Assembly: GCA_002421685.1 (NCBI GenBank)
Contig: DISB01000008.1
Location: 1 to 64,000, forward strand
Reading direction: 5' to 3'
DNA from: Bacteroidetes bacterium UBA6221
Lineage (GTDB): Bacteria > Bacteroidota > Bacteroidia > Chitinophagales > Chitinophagaceae
DNA length: 64,000 bases
Below the pieces are notes generated by a model that ran no database searches, was not told the origin of the DNA, and was given only the letters and a program-made list of their open reading frames with translations. Made by a program: the position numbers and the translations under genes. Below are positions 17,201 to 25,910 of the stretch, piece after piece (position 1 is the stretch's first letter; each line of letters starts with the position of its first letter).

Positions 17201-17220
17201 TTCCGGTAAAAGAAATTGTA

Positions 17221-17604
17221 ATGGAAGAAAGCAAAAGGCAGAAGCAGGTAGGCCAACTGGTGATGGAAGAAATGAGTGATATTTTCCAGAGAGAAGGAAT
17301 AAATATCATCAAGGGCGGGATGGTTTCGATATCAAAAGTATCTGTAACGCCCGACCTGCTTGAGGCCAGGGTATACCTGAGCCTGTATAAAATAGATAAA
17401 CCGGAAGAACTGATGGAGGAGATAGAAAGCAGGACCGGCGAGTGGCGTAACCTGCTGGGCAGGCGGGTAAGACATCAGCTCAGGCGTGTGCCGGAACTGC
17501 AGTTCTTTTTGGACGATACCCTGGACCATGTATTCAAAATGGAAGAACTGTTCAAAAATATCAAACAAGAGCAAAAACCGGGAGAAGAAACCGGGAAGGA
17601 ATAA
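17221..17604 (+). CDS. rbfA: Ribosome-binding factor A
   Basis: RbfA binds the 30S subunit and assists late 16S rRNA maturation. The 127-residue protein has the single KH-type domain: RQKQVGQLVMEEMSDIFQRE, the strand VSISKVSVTPDLLEARVYLS, and the RHQLRRVPELQFFLDDTLDH signature near residues 83-102. A charged Lys/Glu tail of about 20 residues follows. Its TAA overlaps the ATG of the next gene (TAATG), so the permease is translationally coupled to it, a conserved pairing in this phylum. Confidence 0.94.
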   Translation: MEESKRQKQVGQLVMEEMSDIFQREGINIIKGGMVSISKVSVTPDLLEARVYLSLYKIDKPEELMEEIESRTGEWRNLLGRRVRHQLRRVPELQFFLDDTLDHVFKMEELFKNIKQEQKPGEETGKE

Positions 17605-18848
17605 TGAGCCTTACGCTGATAAGACAACTGGCATGGAGGTACCTGCGCGGTAAGCGCACGGCCAATGCCGTGCCTGTACTGTCACGCATAAGCATGGTAG
17701 CTATAGGCGTGGGCGCGGCAGCTATGATCATCCTGTTTTCGGTCTTCAATGGCTTCGAGGGCCTTGTCAAAGACCTGTACAGAGCGTTTTACCCGGATAT
17801 TAGAATTACAGCCGCGCAGGGGAAATTTTTCCAATTGGACGATGATATCTACAAGAGGTTGCAACATACTGAAGGCGTCGCACTGATGAGCAGGGTACTG
17901 GAAGATAATGTATTGCTCAACAGCAGCTCTGATGAAAAGAGGTTTGCTACACTGAAAGGAGTGGATGCTGATTACTTTAAAGTAAATGACGTGGCTGTCT
18001 ATGTAACGGAGGGCATAAGTACCATTGCTACGGAACCTGTGCAAACAGCACTGATAGGCAGCCAGTTGCTGGGGCAGTTAGGGCTGGATGTGAATAATGC
18101 TTTTAGTTTTATGAATGCCTATTATCCTAACCCTAAAGCAACACCTTCGGAAATAGCGCAGTCGCCGGAACAGGCTTTCCAGTCCCTGAGACTACGCCCG
18201 GATGGCGCCTTTACGATACAGGATGATTTTGACGGCAAATATGTAATAGCCGATATAGGCCTGGTGCAGGGCCTTGTACAGGAGCCCGGCAAATATTCGT
18301 CGCTGGAACTGAAGCTGAAGCCAGGCGCAGACCCCGAAGATGTAAGCGCTATCATTCAGTCGCAACTGGGGAGCGGATATAAAGTGCAGACACGTTTCGA
18401 GCAGAACCGAGACCTGTACACCATCATGCAATCGGAAAAATGGGCCGTATATGGCATACTTGTACTGGTACTGATGATAGCGGCATTCAACATGGTGGGT
18501 GCGCTCTCGCTGCTGGTACTGGAAAAGCAAAAAGACATCGGCATACTGAAAGCTATGGGTGCGCGAAACAGCCATATCAGCGGCATCTTCCTGTCGGAGG
18601 GTACACTCTGGGCATTGCTAGGTGGCGGAGCCGGCCTGGCGTTGGGGATATTATTATGCATAGGGCAACAACAATTTGGCTGGATAAAACTGGGCGGAGC
18701 GTTCATAATAGAGGCCTATCCCATACGCCTACAGGTGGCAGATATACTGGTAATACTGGTTACCATCTTAGCCATCGGGCTGTTGGCCGCCTGGTTTCCT
18801 GCCGCACGGGCCACCAAAGTAGAGGGTATCTCCCTGAAAAGCGATTAG
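17604..18848 (+). CDS. LolC/LolE-type ABC transporter permease (FtsX family)
   Basis: A 414-residue inner-membrane protein with the MacB/FtsX layout: an N-terminal helix (about 20-48, SRISMVAIGVGAAAMIILFS), a periplasmic domain of roughly 220 residues, and three C-terminal helices with the FtsX motif (VLEKQKDIGILKAMGARNSH at about 305-324). The N-terminus RQLAWRYLRGKR is typical of LolC/E homologues, which extract lipoproteins from the inner membrane. The ATPase (LolD) is not in the window. Overlaps rbfA by one base. Convergent with argS, eight bases apart. Confidence 0.88.
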   Translation: MSLTLIRQLAWRYLRGKRTANAVPVLSRISMVAIGVGAAAMIILFSVFNGFEGLVKDLYRAFYPDIRITAAQGKFFQLDDDIYKRLQHTEGVALMSRVLEDNVLLNSSSDEKRFATLKGVDADYFKVNDVAVYVTEGISTIATEPVQTALIGSQLLGQLGLDVNNAFSFMNAYYPNPKATPSEIAQSPEQAFQSLRLRPDGAFTIQDDFDGKYVIADIGLVQGLVQEPGKYSSLELKLKPGADPEDVSAIIQSQLGSGYKVQTRFEQNRDLYTIMQSEKWAVYGILVLVLMIAAFNMVGALSLLVLEKQKDIGILKAMGARNSHISGIFLSEGTLWALLGGGAGLALGILLCIGQQQFGWIKLGGAFIIEAYPIRLQVADILVILVTILAIGLLAAWFPAARATKVEGISLKSD

Positions 18849-18856
18849 GTTGTTTC

Positions 18857-20650
18857 TTACATCTTTTCCGGCAGCCGGATGCCCATTGTTCCCATTGCAT
18901 GCCCCATCACCCTGGCTACCATAATTATGATCATCAGGCGCAGTTGCTTCTTCTCTTCGTTCTCAGCTTTGGCTATGCTGTGCACGTCGTAGAAAGAATT
19001 GAACTGTTGTGCAAGCTGGAAAGTGTAATTACATAATAGGGATGGATTGTATTCCTCAGCGGCGCTCATCATTACACTCACATACTGTTCCAGCGATAAT
19101 ACCAGGGCCTTCTCGGCAGGGGTGATGGCTTCCGCCAGTTTGAAATCCGGGAAAACGGCGGCATTCCTGTCAATTCCTTCTTTGCGCAAGATAGAGCATA
19201 TCCGTGCATGTGCGTACTGTATAAATGTAGCAGTAAACCCGTGCAGGTCTATAGACTCTTTCGGGTCAAATATCATTTTCTTTTTCGGGTCAACCCTAAG
19301 CAGGTAAAACTTCAACGCACCGAGCCCTATGGTTTCATAGAGTTCTTCCAGTTCCTTTTCAGTAAACCCTTCTGTTTTACCAGCTTCTTCAGTTTGCTGC
19401 CTGGCCATGGCAATCATCTCGTCTATCATATCATCGGCATCTACTACCGTACCCTCGCGACTTTTCATGCGGCCGGTAGGTAGCTCCACCATACCGTAAG
19501 ACAAGTGGTGAATAGCATTGGCACATGGCTCACCCAGCTTTTTCAATACCAGTTGCAGCACCTGCATATGATAGTTCTGCTCATCGGCGATGACATATAC
19601 GGATTTATCCAGCTTGAAATCGTTGTATTTGAGTATTGCCGTACCAATATCCTGTGTCATGTATACCGAAGTACCGTCGGCACGGAGGAGCAGTTTCTGG
19701 TCAAGGCCCTCATCCTCCAGGTTCACCCATACAGAGCCGTCTTCTTTTTTGTATAAAACACCCTTTTCAAGCCCTTTCAGTACTATTTCTTTACCCAGCA
19801 GGTAGGTGTTACTTTCATAGTACATTTTATCGAAGTCTATGCCCAGACGCTGATAGGTAATGTCAAAACCTTCATATACCCAGCCGTTCATGGTCTTCCA
19901 GAGTTCTACCACATCTTTATCACCCGCTTCCCACGCGCGCAGCATATTCTGGGCTTCCTTCATTATTGGTGCTTCCTTTTCGGCGATGGTCTCATCCATC
20001 CCTTCAGCTACCAGTTCTTCTACCTGCTGTTTATATACATCATTGAACTTAACATAATAGTCTCCAACCAGGTGGTCGCCCTTTATGCCGGTGGACCTGG
20101 GTGTAGCGCCGTGTGCATAGTGCTTCCATGCCACCATTGACTTACAAATATGTATGCCCCTGTCGTTTACCAGGTTGGCCTTTATGACATGGTTACCGGT
20201 CGCCTTCAAGATACCCGACACAGCAAAGCCCAGGAAATTATTCCTAAGGTGACCGAAGTGCAGGGGCTTGTTGGTATTGGGTGATGAATATTCCACCATA
20301 ACATTTTTCCCTGTCGTGCCCTGTTCGCCATAATGATTGTCGTTGTACCGCTGAACCAGGAAGGAGGCCCAATATTCATCTTTTACTGCCAGGTTGAGGA
20401 AGCCTGCTACTACCTGGTAAGACACCACAAAACCCGAATGCTGAACAAAGTAGTCGCCAAGCTGACTGCCAATCACGTCGGGTTTAGTTTTCAACAGCTT
20501 CAGGAACGGGAACAACACCAGTGTATAATCCCCGGTAAATTCAGGCTTGGTTTGATTGACCGTTATGGCCGAAGCCGGCATTTCCGTTCCGGGATATAGC
20601 TCATCTAATGCTTGCTTTGCCGATGCCTTGATTTGTTCCGCCAGGCTCAT
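18857..20650 (-). CDS. argS: Arginyl-tRNA synthetase
   Basis: A 597-residue class I tRNA synthetase that charges tRNA-Arg. The N-terminal additional domain (about 1-110) is followed by the HIGH-type motif in NTNKPLHFGHLRNN (about 125-138), a catalytic domain, a KMSKS-equivalent RMKSREGTVVDAD, and the C-terminal DALR anticodon-binding helical domain (ATFIQYAHARICSILRK to the end). Length is normal. The start MSLAEQIKASAK fits the family. A probable small RNA with its own terminator lies directly upstream. Confidence 0.96.
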   Translation of the reverse strand: MSLAEQIKASAKQALDELYPGTEMPASAITVNQTKPEFTGDYTLVLFPFLKLLKTKPDVIGSQLGDYFVQHSGFVVSYQVVAGFLNLAVKDEYWASFLVQRYNDNHYGEQGTTGKNVMVEYSSPNTNKPLHFGHLRNNFLGFAVSGILKATGNHVIKANLVNDRGIHICKSMVAWKHYAHGATPRSTGIKGDHLVGDYYVKFNDVYKQQVEELVAEGMDETIAEKEAPIMKEAQNMLRAWEAGDKDVVELWKTMNGWVYEGFDITYQRLGIDFDKMYYESNTYLLGKEIVLKGLEKGVLYKKEDGSVWVNLEDEGLDQKLLLRADGTSVYMTQDIGTAILKYNDFKLDKSVYVIADEQNYHMQVLQLVLKKLGEPCANAIHHLSYGMVELPTGRMKSREGTVVDADDMIDEMIAMARQQTEEAGKTEGFTEKELEELYETIGLGALKFYLLRVDPKKKMIFDPKESIDLHGFTATFIQYAHARICSILRKEGIDRNAAVFPDFKLAEAITPAEKALVLSLEQYVSVMMSAAEEYNPSLLCNYTFQLAQQFNSFYDVHSIAKAENEEKKQLRLMIIIMVARVMGHAMGTMGIRLPEKM

Positions 20651-20702
20651 GTATCAAATTGTTTTGGCGCAAAAATAGGCAGATGAAGGCAGATATGCCT
20701 TA

Positions 20703-20735
20703 AAAAACTATCCCCGCCTTACTGTAGGCGGGGAT
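20703..20735 (-). terminator. Terminator of the putative small RNA
   Basis: TCCCCGCC (20711-20718) pairs with GGCGGGGA (20727-20734) around an 8-base loop, extended by an A-T pair, with AGTTTTTT following on the minus strand. Because no protein gene lies upstream on this strand, it implies a non-coding transcript. Confidence 0.7.
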
Positions 20736-20831
20736 ATGCTTTGCGTTCTCGATACTGACAGGGTCCGGCCAGGGGGTATGCCGGCAAAATATTTTGAGCG
20801 ATAAACCGCGGCATTGCCAAAACCAAAACTC
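20704..20831 (-). ncRNA. Probable structured small RNA, unassigned
   Basis: On the minus strand a -7 box (TACATTTG, 20838-20845) is followed about 6 bases later by ~128 bases that end in a strong terminator (ATCCCCGCC / GGCGGGGAT, then TTTTTT, 20703-20735). The 5' GTTTTGGTTTT (20819-20829) pairs with AGAACGCAAAGC (20738-20749) as a long closing stem with one bulged base. Inside, CCGGC/GCCGG forms a hairpin with a C-rich loop, alternative to ATGCCG/CGGCAT. No ORF explains it. A long closing stem plus small size would suit a 6S-type RNA (6S-Flavo, about 110 bases, is known in the phylum), but I could not confirm any family. It lacks the GGAA loop of SRP RNA. Confidence 0.5.
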
Positions 20832-20837
20832 CGGGAA

Positions 20838-20845
20838 CAAATGTA
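20838..20845 (-). promoter_or_regulatory. -7 box for the putative small RNA
   Basis: Minus-strand TACATTTG is an exact TAnnTTTG match, with a T-rich stretch (TTTTTTG) upstream that could serve as the -33 element at slightly short spacing. Confidence 0.45.
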
Positions 20846-20893
20846 GGCTGCCTCATCCGAACAAAAAACGGGTGTTTTTCCCCTTTGGTTTTA

Positions 20894-21007
20894 CCAACAT
20901 TTTTTTGTATATAGGCCTGTTGGCAACCACAATATCTCGTTCGCTAAATTCAGAATAGATTAACACAACTATGCTGCCCACTTATAGGCTTATTCAGCCC
21001 ACTTATA
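20894..21007. repeat. Inverted and phased direct repeats before the 21070 gene
   Basis: CCAACA (20894-20899) and TGTTGG (20918-20923) form an inverted repeat. GCCCACTTATA occurs twice, at 20976-20986 and 20997-21007, 21 bases apart start to start (about two helical turns). They lie 60-180 bases before the large type IX cargo gene and could be regulator sites. The remaining bases of this ~240-base gap hold nothing else recognised. Confidence 0.4.
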
Positions 21008-21069
21008 AAAAAGTCCCCATTCCTCAATATTAAAAAATGCTACGATTGGTAACTTTAAAAGAAAAGCGG

Positions 21070-23868
21070 ATGAATCGTTTTGTCCTTTTAATCTTGTTGC
21101 TGGCAACTATGCCAGGTACGACATTTGCCCAATCGCAGAATCATGTGTCAAACGGGAGCTTCGAGCAATACAATAACTGCCCAACCACATCCGCGCAGGT
21201 CACTTCACATTGCACGGGGTGGCGAACATATACAGGCGGAACAGCAGATTACTATAATGCATGTGCTACTTCTTCTACAGGCCCTGACGTGCCTGTAAAT
21301 ATGACCGGATACCAGTACGCGGCACATGGAAATGCCTATTGCGGCATTATCACATTCGCACAGACGGTATCACATTACGAATACCTTGCCAGCCAGATAC
21401 AACCATTACAGCCCGGTAAAAAGTACGAAGTTTCAATTTCCGTCAACCTGGCAAACCTGATGAAATATGCGACCGATAACATCGGGGTGTTCTTTTACGA
21501 CAACGGCCCGAACACTATCAATACTACTAATATATTGAATGTTACCCCGCAGGTTTACTATGCCAGCTATGGTGTAATAAAAGATACACAGAACTGGGTG
21601 CGGCTGACCAGGGTGTTTACTGCAGATTCTGCATACGATAATATTGTGATAGGCGCCTTTAACAACTCATCGAACACATTCACTCTGGACACATTTAACA
21701 CTTCCATTCCACCTAATCAAACTGCATATGCATATGCGTATTATCTGATTGACTCCGTAGTAATAAAAATGCTTGATTCCTTCAGAACTGATTTGACTGA
21801 CAGCCTTACCTGCGCCAGTGATACCTTCGTTGTCGGATACCGTGTACCGACTGACTATAATAGCAATAACATCTTTACAGTCCAGTTGTCCGACAAGAAT
21901 GGTAGTTTTGGTTCACCGGTCAATATCGGAACAAAAGTTTCAGACACCTCAGGAACCATCAACTGTATTACTCCGCCCAGTATATCGCCGGGCACAGGAT
22001 ACAGAGTAAGGGTAATCGCCTCATCCCCATCTGATACAACAAAAAACATCGGACCTCTCATAAGGATAGGCAACCCCGACAGCACTAATATCTCAGTGAG
22101 CAATAACAGCCCTTTGTGCGAAGGGAATACACTGCAATTCTCCGCCAGCACTTTCGTGAGTGGCACTACCTATAGCTGGACAGGCCCCAACAGTTTCAGC
22201 TCTTCTTCGCCCAACCCGTTTATTTCAGGAGCCAGCCCGGCACAGAATGGTAACTACCTTGTGATCATGAAGTGGTATGGCTGCGAGGTAACTGATACCT
22301 CTTCGGTAACCATCAAACCTCAACCTGTAAAGCCTGTTGCTGCAAACAGCTCTCCGCTTTGTGCCGGTTCCGCTATCAACCTTACGGCTTCATCAACTAC
22401 CGGCGGTGTAAGCTACAGTTGGACAGGGCCTAACAGTTTTACTTCTTCTGTACAAAACCCAACCATCTCCAACAGCACTATGGGTATGAGCGGGGATTAT
22501 ATCGTAACCACCGACCTGAATGGGTGTAACAGGCAAGACACCACTACTGTTACCGTAAAACCACAACCTGCTGCCGTAACCCTCAGCAACAATGGTCCTG
22601 TTTGTGCGGGCGATACTTTGAAGGTCAACTCAACGGTTTCCACCACGGGTGCCGGTTACGCGTGGGCAGGGCCCAACGGCTTTACCGCATCCACACAGAA
22701 TGCAGCGATAGCCAACGCTGCCACCAACGCCACCGGCTGGTACATAATGACTGTTGACCTGAATGGCTGCACTTACAGAGACAGCACTTATGCCACTGTA
22801 AATGCAATACCTGCTACGCCGGGCATTTCTTACAACAACCCGCTTTGCCTTGGTGAAACACTGAACCTTTCCGCCAGTACGGTAAGCGGGGCTGCTTATA
22901 CATGGGGAGGGCCTGGCAACTTCAGCGCCAATACGCAAAATGCTTCCAGGATAAATATGGCATGGAACGACACAGGAACTTATACTGTTATCACAACCAT
23001 GAATGGTTGCACCTCGCCTGCAGCATCTATGAAGGTGAATATGAACCCTGTGCCCTTCGTGGTAATATTCCCCACACCGGGGGACTCCATCTGCCAGGGC
23101 GACGCGGTGACCTTTACCGCATTGCCTAATAATGCAGGCGGAACCCCACAATACCGCTGGGTGGTGAACGGCCAGACTGCCGGAGGTAATAGTACGGCAT
23201 TCACTACCTCAACACTCAATAACGGCGACATAGTACGTTGCGACATGACAGAGAACACTAAATGCAGCGCTCCCTATACCGACCAGAGCAACGATGTGAG
23301 TATAAAAGTGCTTCCGTGGCTGGCGCCTTCTGTCAGCATTTCGGCCAGTCCCAACAGGCCACTGAATGTAGATGAATATGTGACCTTTACGGCAATAACA
23401 ACTGATGCAGGCGCCAATCCCAAATATCAGTGGAAGCGCAACGGGCAGGACGTGCAGGGAGCGACAGGCAGTGTATGGAGCGCTAATACCCTCAACGACA
23501 ATGACAGCATCAGCGTAGAAATAATCAGCGATTATAAATGCCCGCAACCTACAACGGCTGTAAGTAACGGTATCAGTGTGAAGGTTTTGACCTCGGTAGA
23601 CGGTCTGAATGAAACAGCCGGACTGACGCTGTACCCCAATCCAAATAATGGGAAGTTGATACTCAAAGGAAATATGCACACTGACGGCGAATTCAGGATT
23701 GAAGTTATTAATGCCTTGGGGCAAGTGGTGTATAAAGATGAGGCGGTTACCACGAATCGCGTATTGAATAAGCAAATAGAGTTAGGCCATGTTGCTAACG
23801 GTATATACCTGTTGAAATTGAATTCAGGCGCCCATGTAATCACAACCAGGTTCAGGGTAGAGCCTTAG
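21070..23868 (+). CDS. Large type IX-secreted protein with repeated Ig/PKD-like modules
   Basis: From the ATG at 21070 the product is 932 residues. It has a signal peptide (MNRFVLLILLLATMPGTTFAQ), an N-terminal domain (about 25-240, beginning HVSNGSFEQYNNCP) of the carbohydrate-binding-like type seen at the start of many Bacteroidota adhesins, then several ~80-residue Ig-like repeats that share NSPLCAG.. SYSWTGPNSF..QNP and NGC.. DTTTVTVKPQP, and a C-terminal type IX sorting domain (from about LTLYPNPNNGKLILKG, ending LLKLNSGAHVITTRFRVEP). It is expected on the cell surface or released. A TAACTTTA just before the start (21050-21057) is near the -7 consensus. Convergent with murF. Confidence 0.9.
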   Translation: MNRFVLLILLLATMPGTTFAQSQNHVSNGSFEQYNNCPTTSAQVTSHCTGWRTYTGGTADYYNACATSSTGPDVPVNMTGYQYAAHGNAYCGIITFAQTVSHYEYLASQIQPLQPGKKYEVSISVNLANLMKYATDNIGVFFYDNGPNTINTTNILNVTPQVYYASYGVIKDTQNWVRLTRVFTADSAYDNIVIGAFNNSSNTFTLDTFNTSIPPNQTAYAYAYYLIDSVVIKMLDSFRTDLTDSLTCASDTFVVGYRVPTDYNSNNIFTVQLSDKNGSFGSPVNIGTKVSDTSGTINCITPPSISPGTGYRVRVIASSPSDTTKNIGPLIRIGNPDSTNISVSNNSPLCEGNTLQFSASTFVSGTTYSWTGPNSFSSSSPNPFISGASPAQNGNYLVIMKWYGCEVTDTSSVTIKPQPVKPVAANSSPLCAGSAINLTASSTTGGVSYSWTGPNSFTSSVQNPTISNSTMGMSGDYIVTTDLNGCNRQDTTTVTVKPQPAAVTLSNNGPVCAGDTLKVNSTVSTTGAGYAWAGPNGFTASTQNAAIANAATNATGWYIMTVDLNGCTYRDSTYATVNAIPATPGISYNNPLCLGETLNLSASTVSGAAYTWGGPGNFSANTQNASRINMAWNDTGTYTVITTMNGCTSPAASMKVNMNPVPFVVIFPTPGDSICQGDAVTFTALPNNAGGTPQYRWVVNGQTAGGNSTAFTTSTLNNGDIVRCDMTENTKCSAPYTDQSNDVSIKVLPWLAPSVSISASPNRPLNVDEYVTFTAITTDAGANPKYQWKRNGQDVQGATGSVWSANTLNDNDSISVEIISDYKCPQPTTAVSNGISVKVLTSVDGLNETAGLTLYPNPNNGKLILKGNMHTDGEFRIEVINALGQVVYKDEAVTTNRVLNKQIELGHVANGIYLLKLNSGAHVITTRFRVEP

Positions 23869-23875
23869 ATTCTTA

Positions 23876-25159
23876 TTATAACGCCTCTACCATTACTTCC
23901 ATCCTGCTGCCCCGCGAGCCCTTCACCAATATAGATGCTTGTTCGGGCTTATGCGCCGCAACGTATTCTTTGGCTTCGGCAGAGGTATTGAAATGCCTGT
24001 ACCCTTCCGTCAACCCGATAAATTCTTTACCCACCAGTATTACATCTTCCCAGTCATATTCCTTTACCAGCGCTACAAGTTCTCTATGTTCTTTTTCTTC
24101 ATCAGGGCCCATTTCTTTCATACCACCCAGCCATAGTATCTTGTTCGGCAAATCAGCTTTTGCAAAGTTAACAATGGCAGCACGCATACTGGATGGGTTG
24201 GCATTATATGCGTCCAATATCAGTCTGTTACTGCCTGCCTGTATCCATTGTGAGCGGCTGTTGTCCGGTTGATAAGCAGCTATGGCTTCCTTTATATCAT
24301 CAATACCGATATCAAAATGTAATCCGACTGCAACTGCAACCATCACATTCGGGAAATTATACTCACCTACAAGGTTTGTTTGTATTGTGGCCTCATTCCC
24401 CGATGTAAGCATTGCCACCTTCAGGAAGACATCATCCATCAGCGGCTTGCCAATATACTGCGCATTTGCACTGCCATACGTTACCTGTTGCTCTATACCC
24501 GTTGCCATACCATGCAGGTAGTCCAGGTCTGTATTGCGAAAGGCCGTTCCGTGATTTTCGCGCAGGAAATCATATAGCTCGCCCTTGCCTTTACGTACCC
24601 CTTCTATCCCTCCAAAGCCTTCTATATGCGCTTTGCCGCAATTGGTGATAATACCATGGGTAGGCAAAGCAATGGTGCAGTAATCCGCTATTTCTCCCCG
24701 ATGGTTGGCACCCATTTCTATCACTGCCATTTCCGCATCAGCCGGTATGCTTAACAATGTCAGCGGCACGCCAATATGATTGTTCAGGTTGCCATAGGTA
24801 GCATAGGTTTTGTATTTCCGGCGTAATACTGTTGTTACCAACTCCTTGGTAGTAGTTTTCCCGTTGCTGCCCGTTATCGCAATAAAAGGGATATTGAATT
24901 GTTGCCGGTGATATTTGGCTAAAGCCTGTAATGCAGCCAATGCATCATCTACATATATACAGCCGTCATCAGTGGCATATTCTATTTCATCTACTACCGC
25001 ATAAACCGCACCTGCATCAAGCGCTTGTTGTGCAAAGGCATTCCCGTTGAAATTGGGGCCTTTTAACGCAAAGAAAATATCTCCCGGTTTCAATTTACGG
25101 GTGTCCGTCTGCACCGATGGGTGACGCTTATATAGCTCGTATAGATCTTCTGTTTTCAA
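23876..25159 (-). CDS. murF: UDP-N-acetylmuramoyl-tripeptide--D-alanyl-D-alanine ligase
   Basis: MurF adds D-Ala-D-Ala to the UDP-MurNAc tripeptide in cytosolic peptidoglycan synthesis. The 427-residue protein has the three Mur-ligase domains: an N-terminal UDP-binding domain (TDTRKLKPGDIFFALKG, about 19-35), the ATP-binding domain with ITGSNGKTTTKELV (about 94-107), TYGNLNNHIGVPLTLL and EMGANHRGEI, and the C-terminal domain with DAYNANPSSMRAAI. Length is normal. In some flavobacteria murF adjoins gldJ; here they are about 6 kb apart. It is separated from the upstream gene by a terminator. Confidence 0.96.
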   Translation of the reverse strand: MKTEDLYELYKRHPSVQTDTRKLKPGDIFFALKGPNFNGNAFAQQALDAGAVYAVVDEIEYATDDGCIYVDDALAALQALAKYHRQQFNIPFIAITGSNGKTTTKELVTTVLRRKYKTYATYGNLNNHIGVPLTLLSIPADAEMAVIEMGANHRGEIADYCTIALPTHGIITNCGKAHIEGFGGIEGVRKGKGELYDFLRENHGTAFRNTDLDYLHGMATGIEQQVTYGSANAQYIGKPLMDDVFLKVAMLTSGNEATIQTNLVGEYNFPNVMVAVAVGLHFDIGIDDIKEAIAAYQPDNSRSQWIQAGSNRLILDAYNANPSSMRAAIVNFAKADLPNKILWLGGMKEMGPDEEKEHRELVALVKEYDWEDVILVGKEFIGLTEGYRHFNTSAEAKEYVAAHKPEQASILVKGSRGSRMEVMVEAL

Positions 25160-25190
25160 TTCCGCCGTTTTACAATTGTGCTAAAATAGT

Positions 25191-25217
25191 AAAGAGGTTG
25201 CACGAAAATGCAACCTC
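25191..25217 (-). terminator. Hairpin after the DUF6580 gene
   Basis: GAGGTTGCA (25194-25202) pairs with TGCAACCTC (25209-25217), with a short T-run on the minus strand. It separates the DUF6580 gene from murF. Confidence 0.6.
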
Positions 25218-25243
25218 CTTACCATTCAATTTCGTTAATATGT

Positions 25244-25831
25244 TTATGCCTTCGCTACTTTACTTTCTACAGCCTGTTTCAGTATTGCATAAGCGCCAAA
25301 CAATATTCCGCTAAACACCATATCGCCCAGGAAAGTATTAAAGAAAAACTGAGTGCCCTCTTTGGTATAAAAGGGTAAGGCCATCAGGTAGGTAGTCGTC
25401 AGTCCTTCGATGTTCAGGCCCCACAGTCCGGTAAGGAATGTTCCGAAATTGGAAAGAACAAAGAAAACCAGTGAGCCTGCTATGGAGTAACCTGCTATTC
25501 TTAATGCCTTGCGGTCTTTCATTTTTGTGCCCAAAAAGGTAATAACTACCATTGCACCGTACACAAAGAACTGCGAGATATCATAAAAACCCTTCATAGA
25601 GTTGTCATACACTACGTGCATGTACTGGATATAAGCGTCAGCAATAAACATCGCCAGTAATGGTAACAGGTATGCCAACTTTTTATCCTTTAATACATTG
25701 CCGCTGAATAGCCCCAGCGCAGCAACAGATGCAAGATTGTATATCCCCATCTCATATCCGGCAATACGGGTAACCGCTGCCATCAATATCAAACCTCCAG
25801 CCAGTAATATATTCGTGTAGTTGCTTTTCAT
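25244..25831 (-). CDS. DUF6580-type integral membrane protein
   Basis: A 195-residue protein with about five hydrophobic helices (AGGLILMAAVTRIAG, LPLLAMFIADAYIQ, FFVYGAMVVITFLG, IAGSLVFFVLSNFGTFLTG, MVFSGILFGAYAIL). The pattern, including AALGLFSGNVLKDKKLAYLLPL and SNFGTFLTG.., matches DUF6580, a Bacteroidota family resembling the substrate-binding subunit of ECF-type vitamin transporters. Substrate unknown. It is a lone gene with its own terminator, upstream of murF and downstream of secA's stop. Confidence 0.8.
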   Translation of the reverse strand: MKSNYTNILLAGGLILMAAVTRIAGYEMGIYNLASVAALGLFSGNVLKDKKLAYLLPLLAMFIADAYIQYMHVVYDNSMKGFYDISQFFVYGAMVVITFLGTKMKDRKALRIAGYSIAGSLVFFVLSNFGTFLTGLWGLNIEGLTTTYLMALPFYTKEGTQFFFNTFLGDMVFSGILFGAYAILKQAVESKVAKA

Positions 25832-25910
25832 TATTTATCAAATTGTCTTCTGCAAATGTAAAACCTACAAATTCAAAATTCAAAAACTAAAAATACCCAT
25901 TTGTTAATTA

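Noticed and set aside
20704..20831. SRP RNA (4.5S) as identity of the small RNA
   Set aside because: The conserved GGAA-type tetraloop and its flanking helix are not present on either strand.
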